Below are positions 1 to 12,900 of a DNA stretch of 64,000 bases, piece after piece. The notes under the pieces were generated by a model. It was not told where the DNA came from. It saw nothing but the letters and a program-made list of their open reading frames with translations, and did no database searches. The translations under genes were made by a program, and so were the position numbers. The stretch covers positions 2,092,639-2,156,638 of the forward strand of contig JABBOT010000029.1 in NCBI GenBank assembly GCA_016165875.1. Reading direction: 5' to 3'. Each line of letters begins with the position of its first letter. Position 1 is the stretch's first letter. The DNA comes from Acanthopleura granulata (Eukaryota > Mollusca > Polyplacophora > Chitonida > Chitonidae).

Positions 1-3000
1 GCAACATTCTTAGTGACAAAATATTTGTCATATGTTAATGCTAATATTGTTCAAGTAGAAATGCATCATTTTGCAATCCATCACATCCTGGAAAGAGAAA
101 TAATCATCAGAAAGCTGAAAGTAAGGACTTACTGTGAAATGTGCATATAAATGATGGACTAGGTGGAGCCAGAATCCATGTTTCGAACTAAGGAATAAAT
201 GATTGTTCTTCAGCAATGACAGCTGAGACAATGTCAATGATTGATGATAAGTGATAACATACTGACCAGCTCTGGCGGACACACGGATCAATAAACACAC
301 AACGAGCAGATTGTAAAAACAGCATGGTGCTATTAATACATGGTGATATGGGCAGATTGTCAGGTAAGGTGTCCTTGGCTGGCCAAGTAAGAAGAGGCTG
401 TGAACATTTAAATAGGGAATGTCCGTGGGTCATCATCATAGAGGCACGTGGACAATAATTAATTATGCCACATTTATTTGTAAATCAAATTAAGGACAGT
501 ATCTTGTATGTGCATATTTTCTGTTGCATGTAAATGGCCCAGATAATTGTAAGAAGACTTGATACAGTGTTCGTCAGAGTTGCTTCATTGATTGATGGAT
601 GGGGTCAGAGGCAGTGGAATGGAACAATGTCCGACACGTGGTTAACAATGCATAAATGTCTTTGAAATCGTAATGGGATATACGTGTCTAAGATGCATAT
701 ATTTACATAAATATTAATAAATACTGTTGGATGAATATCAATTAGTATACATTGCATGACTGTTTATAGTAGGAGAATCTTTTTCACATATTAACATATA
801 TATTCACATTTTCACAGTTTTTTCTTTTGTTTTAGATTCACATACATGTACATATATATATATATTCCTAGCCCTAACCTTTATAGGGTAGTGATTTTTA
901 TAGTTGTAACAGGTAAATTTGTTGTTGTTTACTATGGCTGTCAGATGTAGCAGTGGATGTGCCATATGATACTTATGTTCCAGTGGCTCTCTATGTCCCC
1001 TGTTCAAATCGACCTGTCAGGGACACACAACCAGAAAGCCAATGCTCATAGGTGTTTAGTGTAAACATGCCTCTGAGGTTAACTGTAAATCTCAGTTTAT
1101 TGTCCTGTATTCATGTGCTACCTACCTCCCATCTATTGGGTGTGATATTTGAGGTTCTTGACCTGTAGTGTATTAGGTTCCGAAGTCTGGTCTTCCAACC
1201 ATGTCCTCGGGTTGCAAGTGTTATGTGCCCAAGTAGGGTTGGTCCTACCCTGATAACATGAGACCTTATGAAGCTCTTTCAACCGCAATGACAGCTACAT
1301 ACAAAGCGACACAAATAGCACATGTACATGTTGTATATGTACAGGAACATGTAAACCCCCAAACAGTGGTATTAGATACTGTACTGTAAATGGTATGGGC
1401 AGGCAGATAAATGCATGGGCATGTGGTTTCAGTTGGAAGCTGCTGAATTAGAGTGTGAAGTTTCACTGCACGGGATCGTTTAATTTATGCAGAGGGCAGG
1501 AAGTACACTGTTAGTGTAATCTACGAGTTGTTAATGGTTCAATTTTAAATTACAGGTTTATTATCAGGTGTTTAGGTGTTGGCATTGAACAGGGAGAATT
1601 AATTTTACATGACATTTTTGGCCAGGATCATTTTACCATCCATGTACAAGTACTCCCGGTTTGGGACCCATATCAAAAAATTACGTTTCTTGGAAAGCAT
1701 GAATGGCATGTTGTTCATTAGATGTACTAACCGTGTGAGACAATATTAACATTTATAGGACGTGCTGATGATAGGTCCCCAAAATTCTAACAGTTAGGAT
1801 AACTAACGAAGGTTTGAAGTGTTCAGCAGAATCGACAATGTACATGTGCTCACATCTACATGTGTACAAACACTAGATATTTGGTACAGCTGTTACCGAG
1901 TTGCCAGACTGAAAAAGGTTGACAAGCCCTCTTGACTTTGGCATTGTACTTGAGCCCTTTCCTGATGCTGTACATGCACATGTAAGTCATGTACATACAG
2001 TGGATATTAAAACAAAAGTCTGATATTTATGCGACATAATTTCTGATGACCAGACTTTTTATAGTCAAAGCCACAGGTCCCAGTCCAGTTTGACGGAATT
2101 CCCTTGCAGCTGTAAGACTGGAGATTGTCAGGTACCTGTGCGTCACATTCTGGCAGATATTGGTGTTGTATTCTATACCATTATTAAAATGAGTCATGAG
2201 TACGGCGCTGATATCCAGTGATATATGTAATAAAGTACATGTGATAAACACAGGGAATGCGAAATATATATACATGTATATGATATATGGGTATCTGTCA
2301 GGGTGATGGTGTGAGTTTGTTACCGGTCACCGGGACAGACATGCGAGACATGTTACCTGTGCCTACCACTGTCTTACCACTTGACCTGTTTTGGACCATG
2401 AAGCCGTGACCTGCATTACATACATGTGTGTGGAGACCCTTCAAAGCATTGGTGGAAGCATTGGTGTAACAACAGTTAGATAAGTTGATGGTGAGAGTAT
2501 CATGTGCAGGCATACACATATAGAGTATACATGAACAGAGTGGTGATGGCTATCATGTGGCAATTGTGGCCGTTCTAGGAAATAATTAAAACGGTGGTGT
2601 GAATAACAGCTGAGACACTGTATACACAATAAGTAGAACAGAGGCTCCTTTGACTTGAGGCGAGAGATGTAGTGAGAGCAGTTCTCAGAATTGCAGCTTT
2701 CTGAATAATAATTTGCGGACATGTACCTGGTTTGTACTTGTGTTCAGGTTTTCAAAAGCAGTTGAAACAGCTCTGGAGTATTTATAACATACTCTGGTTA
2801 AGATATTTGTGTTATTTGGTTATTCATTTGTGTTCAAGTCTTTTAGCACATTTATTAGCATGTAGCGATCGCTTTTTCTCTCCGATGTCGTCCGTCCTGT
2901 TCAACTTTGTGCAGATTATACATGTATCTCAGCAAATATTAGGCATAGGATTCTCAGACTCGCACAAAGTGTGCAAAATGACTTGAAGTTGTGCACTGTC

Positions 3001-3547
3001 AGGTTATTTTTTCACATTTCAACGTATTTTAGAAATTATCTGCCCTTGCACATAGTACTCAAGTTTTGCACACACCCATGTCCTCCCTCGACTCAGTGTT
3101 CACCAACACGAACAGAGTGGCGCAGATTGTAACCTCCCCTGCTATTTTTGTTACCATGCACTTTTTGGTTTCTTTCATTTGTGTCTTATGCAGGTTGTGC
3201 ATTTGCACACAAGTGCACTTAGTATCTTTAAAATATATTAATAACGTGCATTGGCTGGTTGTGCTGTATTTATATATTTCTGGAGGGGAGGGGGAGATAC
3301 ATTTTTGCAATCTCTGATTGCTTTCTTCTCTGTCTTGTAGGTATTATGATAATGTTACACCTGTGAAAAATTTTTTTGTCCCGGCCAACAGTAATGTTGT
3401 GTGTTCCTCAGTGGCTGTCAGTTATCTCCCATCCAACTGAATTTTAAAAAATCTTTTCTCAGGCCTGCAGCAGTTTAGCCAGCCTGTTCGTGCATAATGC
3501 ATACTGCACATACACAGAGCTACCCTATTAAATAAATAAACTGAACT
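1..3547. other. Gene-free stretch upstream of the TRIM gene
   Basis: I find no exon that I can support here. Short open frames on both strands have no recognisable domain, no consistent splice-site pairing and low-complexity or AT-rich composition. The stretch has many TACATGTA-type motifs and a TATATATATATA run near 850-870. It may hold 5' untranslated exons or promoter of the gene starting at 3986, but nothing in the sequence decides this. Confidence 0.5.
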
Positions 3548-3670
3548 GGGCTCAGTTTCATGAAGTGTACTTAGTGCTAATTAGCTAAGTGCACTTCCTA
3601 TCTCTACAACATGCGTTGTTATAGCAGTTAAGGGAATACTTAGCTAAGTGCGCCTCATGAAACCGGGGCC
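3548..3670. mobile_element. Short palindromic MITE-like element
   Basis: The left end reads GGGCTCAGTTTCATGAAGTG and the reverse complement of the right end reads GGCCCCGGTTTCATGAGGCG. Inside these ends the two arms share a CTTAGCTAAGT block, and the middle holds CAACATGCGTTGTTATAG, itself nearly palindromic. The whole 123 bp can therefore fold into one long hairpin, as expected of a small non-autonomous DNA element. There is no coding capacity. It lies about 320 bp before the TRIM start codon, so it may sit in the promoter or first intron. Family assignment is not attempted. Confidence 0.6.
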
Positions 3671-3985
3671 GCGTTACTTTGGTTTTAGCATTCTGCTACA
3701 CTTGGTCAAACAGAGTATGCTTAACTCTCCTCTATACTGGACAACATTTCACTTTCACTTTCTGATATGTCCTGTAATTAATAAATGAGCTCTTCTGCAT
3801 TTATTTTGTTTATTTTCTTTTCTTGTGCCACTACGAGTTGCCAGCTAAATGTAGCTACATGTAGTACACTGAGTGAGGCGTAATCAACATATAACCGCTG
3901 TTTCAGGCTGTTACTTAGGTAATAACTTTGTCTCATCTTGATGTTGCTGTTGTTGTTGTCAGACCTAACGTACAGCGTGAACACA

Positions 3986-6900
3986 ATGGAGGATGAGCTG
4001 ACGTGCCCGGTGTGTCTGGAGCTCTTCGCCGACCCTCTCATGTTGCCGTGCTCACACAGCATCTGTAAGAAATGCCTGCAGGATATCCTCGCCAGTCGCA
4101 AGAAACAGAGCCGGGACGGTAAGGTTACCTCGCCACAGTCCTGCCAAACCTCGTAGTAACACGGGCCACTTTAACAAAATTTTGTATTGATATTTCTCAT
4201 GGCTTTTTTTTTTCTGTAAAAGATATGTATCTTCAGGTGCCATAAGTTTACGTGATTTTCAAGAAAAGTTATAAAAAACTGAGGTGCAACAGTTTGTGTG
4301 AGTTTGTGTTAAATCATTTGCACAGAGCTCTCTTACTGTTATGTGTTCTTATCTTTCATGGCAGTGTTTCGTTAGTACTTCTGGTTGCAAAGATAGTGTT
4401 TACATACTTAAGTAATTCTAGGCAAACATGTAACAATCACTGGCAGTATCTTAATGAGCAAGCTGAGTCTGGTGAGTTTTGTTCAAGTTCAGCATCTTCT
4501 GGTTCAGCCAAAACTTCATACCAGGACTGTTTGTTGAGTCCATCCAGTTGCCATGTTTGGTGATATCCACAGAGCTTTTAACAATTTCCTTAATTCATAA
4601 AGTTGACCAGCATTTGAGATCAATTGAAAACTTCACAAGTACAATGTTCAAGCCCAATCAAATTAAAATCAAATTACTTAGGCTGTAATTGGAATGCTCT
4701 TTGTGTATCCATCTTACTATCTTTCTGTGACCTGTAAAGAGACAGTTATAAGGAAGTTTTAAGTACAAAAACAAATGACATCAAGTAACATATGCTTGTG
4801 TATTATACATGTACATGCACCTGACAATCTGATTTGTTGTAGGTCTTGAGTGTCCCTCGTGTAGAAAGCAGCACTGTTTACCCGGAGAAAAGATATCCCG
4901 CTTGCCACGGAATTTAGCACTGGAAAATGTAGTGTTTCGCTATCAGGAGATTAAGGTGCAAACATTGACCAAAAGTCGCAGTTTAGACGCTTCGTTCGAA
5001 CACCCGCACAGTCCAACGGAATTACCAGTGTTTGACGCCCCTGTGTTCAAGGATGAGGCGACCAATGAAAACTGTGGACTGTGCGAAAGTAAGCCACCGG
5101 CCAAGGCGGTGTGGTTCTGTCAGCAGTGCGGAGTTCTCTATTGCCGGGTGTGTCTGGAGAAATTCCACCCGAAGCGTGGGGCTCTGGCACGGCACAAACT
5201 GACACGCCCCGTCAAGGTGAACCAGGAAGTAAAGGAGGTGTTGTGTAAGGATCACGAGAGTGAGCCCGTGTCTATATTCTGCCGCGTTTGCCAAGTGTTG
5301 GTGTGCCCGCTGTGTGTGTGTGAGGGGCTGGGCAAACACTCGGGGCATCAGGTGGTCGACCAGGAAACCGCCCTCAAACAGACAAAGGTGGGTTCCTGGG
5401 AGAGAGCGAAGAGTTATCTGTATGTAATGGTCATCTGCAGAATATTTTGTACCCATCGTATGTTTATGATACTGGTATGTAATGCGGGATTGGTTGTTGT
5501 TGTTTACAGGCTTCTGTTAGTCAGAGCAAGGACAGTTTGGAGGTGATGTTATCCAAGTTGTCTGAGCAGAACCGTAAGCTGGAAGAGGTGTTAGAGGAAA
5601 CAGAGGTGAGGCTGTCAATTTGACTCGCTGTCTTTGACTCATTGGGTTGATTGTGTATGCTAAACCAATATCAAGTTATCAAATCGAAAAGGGCAAACGC
5701 CTTTTTTTACCATATATGGAAATTAAATCACACTCATGAAATAGAGCATGCCCTAGTTTTGTTTGACTGTTTGAATTCACATATAGCACTATATGATAAA
5801 GGTATGTAAGTAAATAAATGTGAAATGCTGGATGTAACAAATCACTGTCAATGTCCTGGAGTAATGAAAACTGTGTTTTAAATGTGTACCTTTCCATGTC
5901 CCCATTTATTGGGAAAATAGTATTGGTATAGAAAACATCACAACGAATGTGAATATCGTTATATACATGTATTTATTTAGCTTCAAACATAACATCTTGC
6001 AGTTGAAAGTTCCAATTTGATATATACATGTGAGTACATGTGGGTCTGTTTTAATAGATGTGAGGTAGTTTTTGAATTAAAGCAGTTAACACAACCAGGC
6101 AAGATAGGGTACTGGATTAGAACTGCAGTCAAACTGTCAAAGTGCACATATAACATGCTGGGGTCTCCATGGTGTAGTGGTCCATTGGCATGCTAGTGCA
6201 GTACAATGACTCGGAAGCTTCTTACAAATGCGGTCATCGTCATTTCATTGACCAACTAATGCTTGCTTCCTGTGGTCAAAAGTGGGAAACTGCCAGCGAC
6301 CTGGGTGGCCAGCAGCGGGTCAGAGGTCATCTGTAGACTCTTCTCGGTGTCCTCTTACCATAATGCTGGCCATCCTCATCTAAGTGACATATTCCTTTGT
6401 ACGGCATAAAACACCAATCAAATCAATATACAGTGCAACAAAAGCAAGTTCCCTATAAAACGTTGTTTGATATCTCCCATGGTATGTACCAGATGGCAAT
6501 GACATTTTGCACACACTCTCCCAGTAATCAGGGGGACGCAGTATATTAAGGATTGACGTGCAGGTGCAGTTGTGCACTAATGGGCATGCGCGACTGATTT
6601 TGGGTAATGGGCATGCAGTCGATTTTGAAAATCAAGATTGTATCACATTGCGACAACGCGCTCACATTGTGTTGATGAGGCGTATGGGATGGCTAACCAC
6701 TCTTCCTGATGGAGGCATCTCACATCATCAAGATTGGACTCCATCCCAACTCGACGATACACTGATTGTTTCAACTGATCCCAAAGATGTTTGATGGGGT
6801 TAAGATCCGGAGAACACACGGGCCACTGGATCCGGTCAATGCTTTCAGTTTGGAAGAAGCCATTCACAATCCCTGCTCGATGTGGACGCGCATTGTTGTC

Positions 6901-9900
6901 CATGAAGACAAACCCATCTTCAATGGTGTAGGGCAAAACATGCGGTCTGAGAACTTGAGCAACATAGCCAGCAGTGTTCAAGTTTCCCTCAGTAGCAACC
7001 AGATCGGTCTTGCCTGTCAGACTGATGCCTGCCCAGAACATTACTGCCACCACCAAAGGCAATTACTGGCTGCACGCAGCTCTCTGCATGCTGTTCACCT
7101 TTTGTCTCATATGTCTCATAGAGTGAACGTGAAAAGAAGGTTGTCCCATTGCCGTCTAGTCCATGCAATGTGATTTGCAAACGCCCTACCTTATGATGCC
7201 TGATTGACGCCTTTTATGAACTTTTCAAATTCGACCAATTTTCAGTTTGCGCATGCCCATTAGCGCACAACTGTGCCTGCACATTAATCTTTGATATACT
7301 GCGTCCGCCTGATTACTGAGATAGCAGGTGCAAAATTTCATTTGCCATCTGGTACATGTCACGGGAGGTATCAAACAACGTTTTTGTGGGAACATGCTTT
7401 TGATGCACTGTTTAGATAGAATGAATGAATGAATGCTTATTGTTTAACGCCCTACTCAAGAATATTTCACTTATACGAAGGCGGTGTCTCCTTGGTGCAG
7501 GACGGATTTCCACCGTATCTTTTATCTGGTGCTGCCTCACCGAGACGACTTGCCGAAGACACCCAACAAGCCCCCTCACCCAGTCACATTATACTGACAC
7601 CGGGCCGACCAGTCCACCCTCTATCCTCTTATTGCTGAGCGCCTAGCGAGGAAGCAGAACTGTTTAGATAGAACATGCTGTACCATATGTATATTGTTGT
7701 ACAGAGTCTTCACCGTGACGCAGTTCAGAAAGTGGAGTACCAGCACCGGCGATATGTGGACGACATTGTGGCAACGTTACGGCAGCAGAAAGACGTGATG
7801 CTGGCACACCTGGGAACGCTGAAGACAGGCCTGAACAAACAGCTGAAGACCCAGATAGACGACAACCGACGGCGCCTCAAGAGAATGGAAAACATGACAG
7901 AGACCTGCAAGAAGATGCTAGAGGAGGATGGAGCAAACACACTGCTGGAGAGAGCCACCGAAGTGGAGCCCATCAAGAAACATGTGCGACAGTTCTCAGA
8001 ACAGTACGTAACATACAGTCAGTGTTATGACATCAGCATGGGACCGTGTTTGGAGGAAGCAATTGTTGCCCCACAGCCAATGTGGCCTATCACCAAGGCT
8101 GGAGGTTGATCATAGAGAAATCAAATAAATGACCATGTCAGATGTTTGTTATTGTATGGTAATTTTGTTGTCTGAACGTGTGATTTGCAAACAAAAAAAA
8201 GGAAACTTGTGAAAAGAAGTTTTTTGAAAGACAGGCCATTAGTTGAGGGTGGAGGCATTTGGGGGTTTAGGCATTTGTATGTCAGTTGTAAATTATTTTA
8301 CGACTTATTGTCTCTGTGTGTTGTTTCCCTCTAGATTTCCATTTTTAGGCCTTGGTGGCAGCTAGCAGTGCATAACACTCATAGAACAGTTCATGTGCAC
8401 TTACATGAAGTTCATTGGCATTACTGTTGGAACAAGCCTTCCATGAATGTGACCTACTCATTGAACTGGTTCTGCTCATTAAAATGTGTGCATCACTAGT
8501 ATCACCGGAAACGGTTGTTCAATTATTGCCAAATGCTGGTGGTTTATTCTTGACACTGCATTCTTCCACCCATAAAACTGACTGCTTTTGTGTAAGTAAA
8601 CAGTTTTTGAGTACTGGGTAAAACAGTAATTGGTCTTCAGTTAGTCTCCTACTTGTGTTGCAGTTTTCGTACCAAGCAGGATTGGCTTTGTTCATAGGGC
8701 TACTGCTGATGTTTCAGTCACTGGTGAACCTTTGCCTATATGGACTGGTAACCTTTTCTGTTTCAGTTTGACCAGTTCTGAGGGGATATGTGAATCAGTG
8801 CTCAAAGACAAGACAATCCAGAAAGAGCTCAAGTCCAGTCTAGCCCAGTTCAGGAGCAAGACAGAATCTACCTTAGATCTTTTCCTACGTAAGAAAATTG
8901 TGACCGGTTTTCTCATCTATCTGGATTAATCATTTATTTAACAAATTTCTTAATGCTGTTGATGTGAGTTAAGCCCAACTCATCCTGGCTTCCTCTCCTG
9001 TTGTATGTGGGAAGGTCTGCCATCACGGTCGGGGCTTTCTTCCTGGGCTCTGTCTGAATTCCTCCTACCATAAAGCTGGCTGTCATTGTGCCAGTGAAAT
9101 TCTTTCTTTTTTCTTGAGTATTAGTGAAGGTGAGAAGTATCTTTGTTTCAACTGTTCTTCAGAAACAAGTTCTGCTGTCCCACAAAAGTATTATGACTAT
9201 AGCATTAATGTGCCTGACATATTCGTGGTGACAAGAAAATTAATGGACAAGTTGGAGGCATGTGAGGTGGGGCTCAAAACCAGCCTTTGCCAGGGAATTT
9301 GTAGACTCTCCCTCTCTGCATCTTGACATTTTTGAGGATGGCAATACACAACACACAAGGAAATAAATAAACTAAACTTGTTCCCTCTGGTTTCTGAACA
9401 GGCAACGAATCCCATCGATGTACTGAAATCAGGCCCGCCTTCCAGTCGCCCACCTCCCCTGGAAAAGTGGACGCCCCTCGCATCCAGAACAAGTGCTTGA
9501 TGACCTGGGGGTTCAACTCCACAACCTTCACGGCCGAGCAACTGACCAAGAGCGTGGCGTGGACTGTTACCATAGAGAAGAACAGTAGCCATATAGGGGA
9601 CGTGAAGACGGGCTACTTGTTCGGTGTTGGGGTGGGGAATGAGGTGCTAAACAACAAAGACTTGGTGGGAATGAACCGGAATTCGTATGGGTTGGTCTGC
9701 TCTGCGGGCAACCTGGTGTTTGTCCATGACAGTAAGGTGGAGAGTTTGATGCCTCTTGACAATCTTCCGCTGTCGGTGACGATGTGTGTTAACCTGGATG
9801 ATGAGGATTGTATTGTGCTGGCCTACATGATCACAAGCACTTCCTGGGGAGACACACTACAGGGAAAGAAGTTTGTCAGCAAAAAGATGTTCAAGGATGT

Positions 9901-9961
9901 CATTTACCCCGTGTTCACTGTTAGTCAGAGAGTGAAGATACAGTTTCCCACATATGTGTGA
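3986..9961 (+). CDS. TRIM-family E3 ubiquitin ligase (RING, B-box1, B-box2, coiled coil, SPRY), MID1-like
   Basis: Exons read as 3986-4118, 4843-5387, 5510-5605, 7705-8003, 8767-8888 and 9402-9961. All junctions are GT-AG, the phases agree (1, 0, 0, 2, 1), and the total is 585 codons with the stop. Start: the ATG at 3986 directly precedes the RING, and a likely acceptor at 3949-3962 suggests a 5' UTR intron. RING: CPVC, then CSHSICKKC, closed by CPSC in exon 2 (residues about 7-51). B-box 1 is about residues 122-164. B-box 2 (CKDH to HSGH) is about 179-213. A predicted coiled coil rich in Gln, Leu and Lys follows to about 355. The last exon holds a SPRY-type domain ([15 protein letters not shown]). 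By family knowledge such proteins bind E2 enzymes through the RING, dimerise by the coiled coil and select substrates by SPRY. The RBCC part is closest to the MID1/TRIM36 class in style, but I see no fibronectin type III repeat between coiled coil and SPRY. The exact orthologue is not decided. Confidence 0.88.
6155..6428 (+). mobile_element. Degenerate tRNA-derived SINE, intron 3 of the TRIM gene
   Basis: A tRNA-like head (CCATGGTGTAGTGG then GCATGCTAGTGCAGT) starts near 6167. The body keeps CCATAATGCTGGCC, and the tail keeps CGGCATAAAACACCAATCAA. This is the sense orientation of the commonest SINE in the window; other copies are near 8.9, 26.5, 44.2, 48.9, 50.0 and 58.5 kb. The middle is diverged. 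A Tc1-like element sits directly against its 3' tail. Confidence 0.65.
6431..7410 (-). mobile_element. Tc1/mariner-like element with about 190-bp terminal inverted repeats
   Basis: The left end from 6431 (CAGTGCAACAAAAGCAAGTT) and the reverse complement of the right end from 7410 (CAGTGCATCAAAAGCATGTT) pair with mostly small differences for about 190 bp on each side. TA precedes the left end; on the right the nearest TA is a few bases off. The 980-bp interior carries a broken minus-strand transposase. It lies in intron 3 of the TRIM gene and abuts the tail of a SINE. Length and long TIRs suggest a decayed or internally deleted copy that could only have moved with help from elsewhere. Confidence 0.8.
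6643..7180 (-). pseudogene. Broken Tc1/mariner transposase, C-terminal catalytic part
   Basis: The minus strand encodes recognisable DDE blocks. An FGGGS block lies in one frame near 7030, and MFWAGIS continues in another frame, so at least one frameshift separates them. DNNARPHRA (second Asp region) follows near 6890, then [15 protein letters not shown] near 6790. In Tc1-like enzymes the third acidic residue lies in the block usually written as EHLWD; here it reads KHLWD, so the catalytic Glu appears to be replaced by Lys. The N-terminal DNA-binding helix-turn-helix is not visible. The protein is not expected to be active. Confidence 0.8.
7421..7665 (-). mobile_element. Repeat element, SINE-related, intron 3 of the TRIM gene
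   Basis: A run of ATGAATGAATGAATG is followed by TTTAACGCCCTACTCAAGAA and TATTTCACTTATACGA. This is the reverse complement of the tail of the common SINE (TCGTATAAGTGAAATA then TTCTTGAGTA). The rest (GGGCCGACCAGTCCACCCTC, TTGCTGAGCGCCTAGCGAGG) does not match the other copies and looks like a different body joined to the same tail. No coding capacity is credited. Confidence 0.5.
8950..9120 (+). mobile_element. SINE fragment, intron 5 of the TRIM gene
   Basis: Body blocks of the common SINE are visible in sense orientation: TGTATGTGGGAAGGTCTGCC, then TCCTACCATAAAGCTGGC, then AGTGAAATTCTTTC and TTCTTGAGTA. The head and the AT-rich tail are lost or strongly diverged. Confidence 0.55.
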
Positions 9962-12900
9962 GTCACTGCTGAAGATGTGAAGACATCCAGCACTCACTCA
10001 GATTTATGTGGGAACATGTGTGATGTGAATTGTTTTTTTCCATGAGTGTGTGCGTGTGATACAGTGCTGGAAAACAAAAATGGTTGTATGCCAAGTATGT
10101 CCGATTCTGTGCTGGCGACGTAAAATACTTACATGATTTCCATTCCAGAGTAATTCACTGCTGGAAAAGTGAAAATGCTAGATTTGAACTACATTGGTTT
10201 TCAGTGCTCGAAAAAATACAGATGTCCATGTGTGTCAATCTGATTCAGTGCTGAAATGAAAAAATTATAGATTTTCACATGAATTTCTTGATTCCGTGCT
10301 GGACAATAGAAGTGTATCTCTCAGCAGACGTCGGACTTGGTTCTGTGAAGTGAAATTTCAGCGTTGTGCGTTCATGTACATCTAATTCTGAATCAACAAG
10401 TGGTTTTCCCTACATGTGGCTGATTCATTGCTGGAATTTGGTAGCTCAGGTGGAGCCTAACAAACCTTGAGCTCAGTCACTATCCATCATGTCCTCTTGA
10501 GGAATCATGAGTGTTCGAAAATTAATAATTTTACTGAAAGACTGTTTTGCAGCTGAAATGTCAGGCTGACTGAGATAAGGTGATTTTTCTTGTAGGCTGT
10601 GATTTGATGACCTGAACATTCTAGTTATTCTCAATTTTATCCTTGGGGTAAAACCCACATCCAGTGTGTGTCAACATGAATATGTATTTCATCAAAAAAA
10701 TTTGGCAGATTGTGCTAGAATGCAAACACACCTGGCTTCACATGTCAGGTGGATGTTTTTACATGAGAACTAGGGTGTGTTATAAAAACGTGTCAAGGCA
10801 GTCATCATATAACAAACTTTCATTGAGAGAGACATACACTATGTTGTTCATGCTTCTCCGGCTCATTGGATTATGCGTACAAGTACAGTTTAGGTGTGGA
10901 GAAATAAAACTGCGGTGTAAGTCAAGGAGATGGGATGCATGGCAAAGTAGGACAGGGAATCTTCACAAATCTTTCTATTGGTACAGAAGCACCCATTGAA
11001 AAGTGTATGCACAGTATTTCAGGTAACAACACCTTAATTTAGGTTCATATTCCAAGTTTTGTGAAAATGTTATCGTCAGTCAGCCAGTTATTCATGGTTC
11101 ATGTTTTTGAGACCTTGTAGACTAGCATACTGATACGAATTTACCGGGACACTGACACAGATTTAGGGACACTACAAATGTGGTTTGCTGACCCACTGAC
11201 AGAAATTTGCATCCTCTGCACCCTACGAGTGTATAAGCATATTTGTAGGATCCTGATTTTAACTTCTAGGACCATTACAGTCCCTACTGCCCAACAGTTT
11301 ACAACATTTGGTGACGAAATCTTTTACAATTTTAAGCCGATGTATACTTTTATTCCAATTACCTGTTGCATAGTTTGATACCCCAAGTGACGTGAAATCT
11401 GTTGACCATGAGTAAGAAAGCCACCGTGATATTTTAGGAATTTGCCATGCACATGTAATCTAATATATAGATCTCTTAAATCTACAGGTACAAGTGTGAA
11501 AAATCTAGGTTTGCAGGCTGCAGTTGAAATGAGGGGAGGTAAATTTTGTTATCCTCATTGCTCATCAAGAGCTGTAATTATCATGATGCTCTTAACTGCT
11601 TTTACGTCATCCATGAGTTCATTTGATCATTTGATACTGTCATGTGTTAGAAAGCTGCTGTGCAGAGATGGACTGAAAAAAGGGGAGATAACTTTTAAAG
11701 CCCTCAGCTGGTCAGGCATGATATTTTGTGCTGTGCCATGTACACGTATGTTCGTAAAATGTAATATGACATAGGCAAACAGCTGTTAAATAAACTTATA
11801 GATTCCATAATGTGATCAAGTCTTACTATACATGTACAAATATGTTGATATTTATTATATACAATGTATGTTGAGTTTAAATCAAAAGGTTTTGAAGTTA
11901 TGAAAAACGTTTGGCCTGAAATGGTGAGGCTGAAGCAGACTGTTTGTTATATTCCACTGTGTCAAGAAATTGTTTGGAAATGACACTCCAGTGCTAGAAT
12001 TGGAGTGTGGCCACTCAGTAATCTGGGTGTCGTGACACACAAGTGGTGGTAACTGATTAAGTTTACTGAAGAAGGCAATATTTATGATGAGGTAAGCTGT
12101 AATGCATCCTGAGAGAAATCCCGCAGGAGTTCATTGAGTGTATATCTACTGGATTTTGACATGGTTATCTTGCAAAGTGAAAGTGACATGATATACTTAA
12201 ACCCTTAGAAGGGTTTTTACTATTGTCTACAAATTTAAAACGATAAAAACTTTTAAATCAACTTTTGAGAGAAAAAAATACTTGGTACATGTGAAAAATA
12301 GTATGTTTTAAAATAATTAACAAAAATATTTAAAAATTGGTTTATAGTGTTTGCTAAGAAAATTCTTATCCTTTGAACTATACTTTTGTCTTAAAATATG
12401 TCAGAAGCTTGAAAAAAAAAAGTAAATGGTTTGATACATGTACATGGGATATGTTTTTGTTCTGTTTTTTTTGGTCAGATCTTTGAGTTAATTATTTTCT
12501 TTCCTGTTCACTTCATTTTTGTTTCTATTCAGTTCTTTCCTCTTTTTGTTTTTGTAATATTTCATTGGTTTTCTTGCCTATTTTGATGTCATCGTATCAG
12601 TTAAATTTCATATCAAGTCACACATACTTGCCATGTTCATGTTTTGTTTTTGTTCCTTTTGTTTAAAAATTCCATTCAAGTTTTGTTCAGAAATCCATAA
12701 TAATTTGTTTCATCATTGGAAAAAATTGTTTCCGGGTTAAAACTTTTTATATCGTGTACATGTATATATATTTTTGGATTTTTAGAACATATTTATTGTA
12801 CAATAACATTGAAATAACACTAGACTTATACGCTCATAGCAATACACAGCTATACCGTACCAGTAGTATCAGGACTTCATGCAATGTGGCATATGCAATG

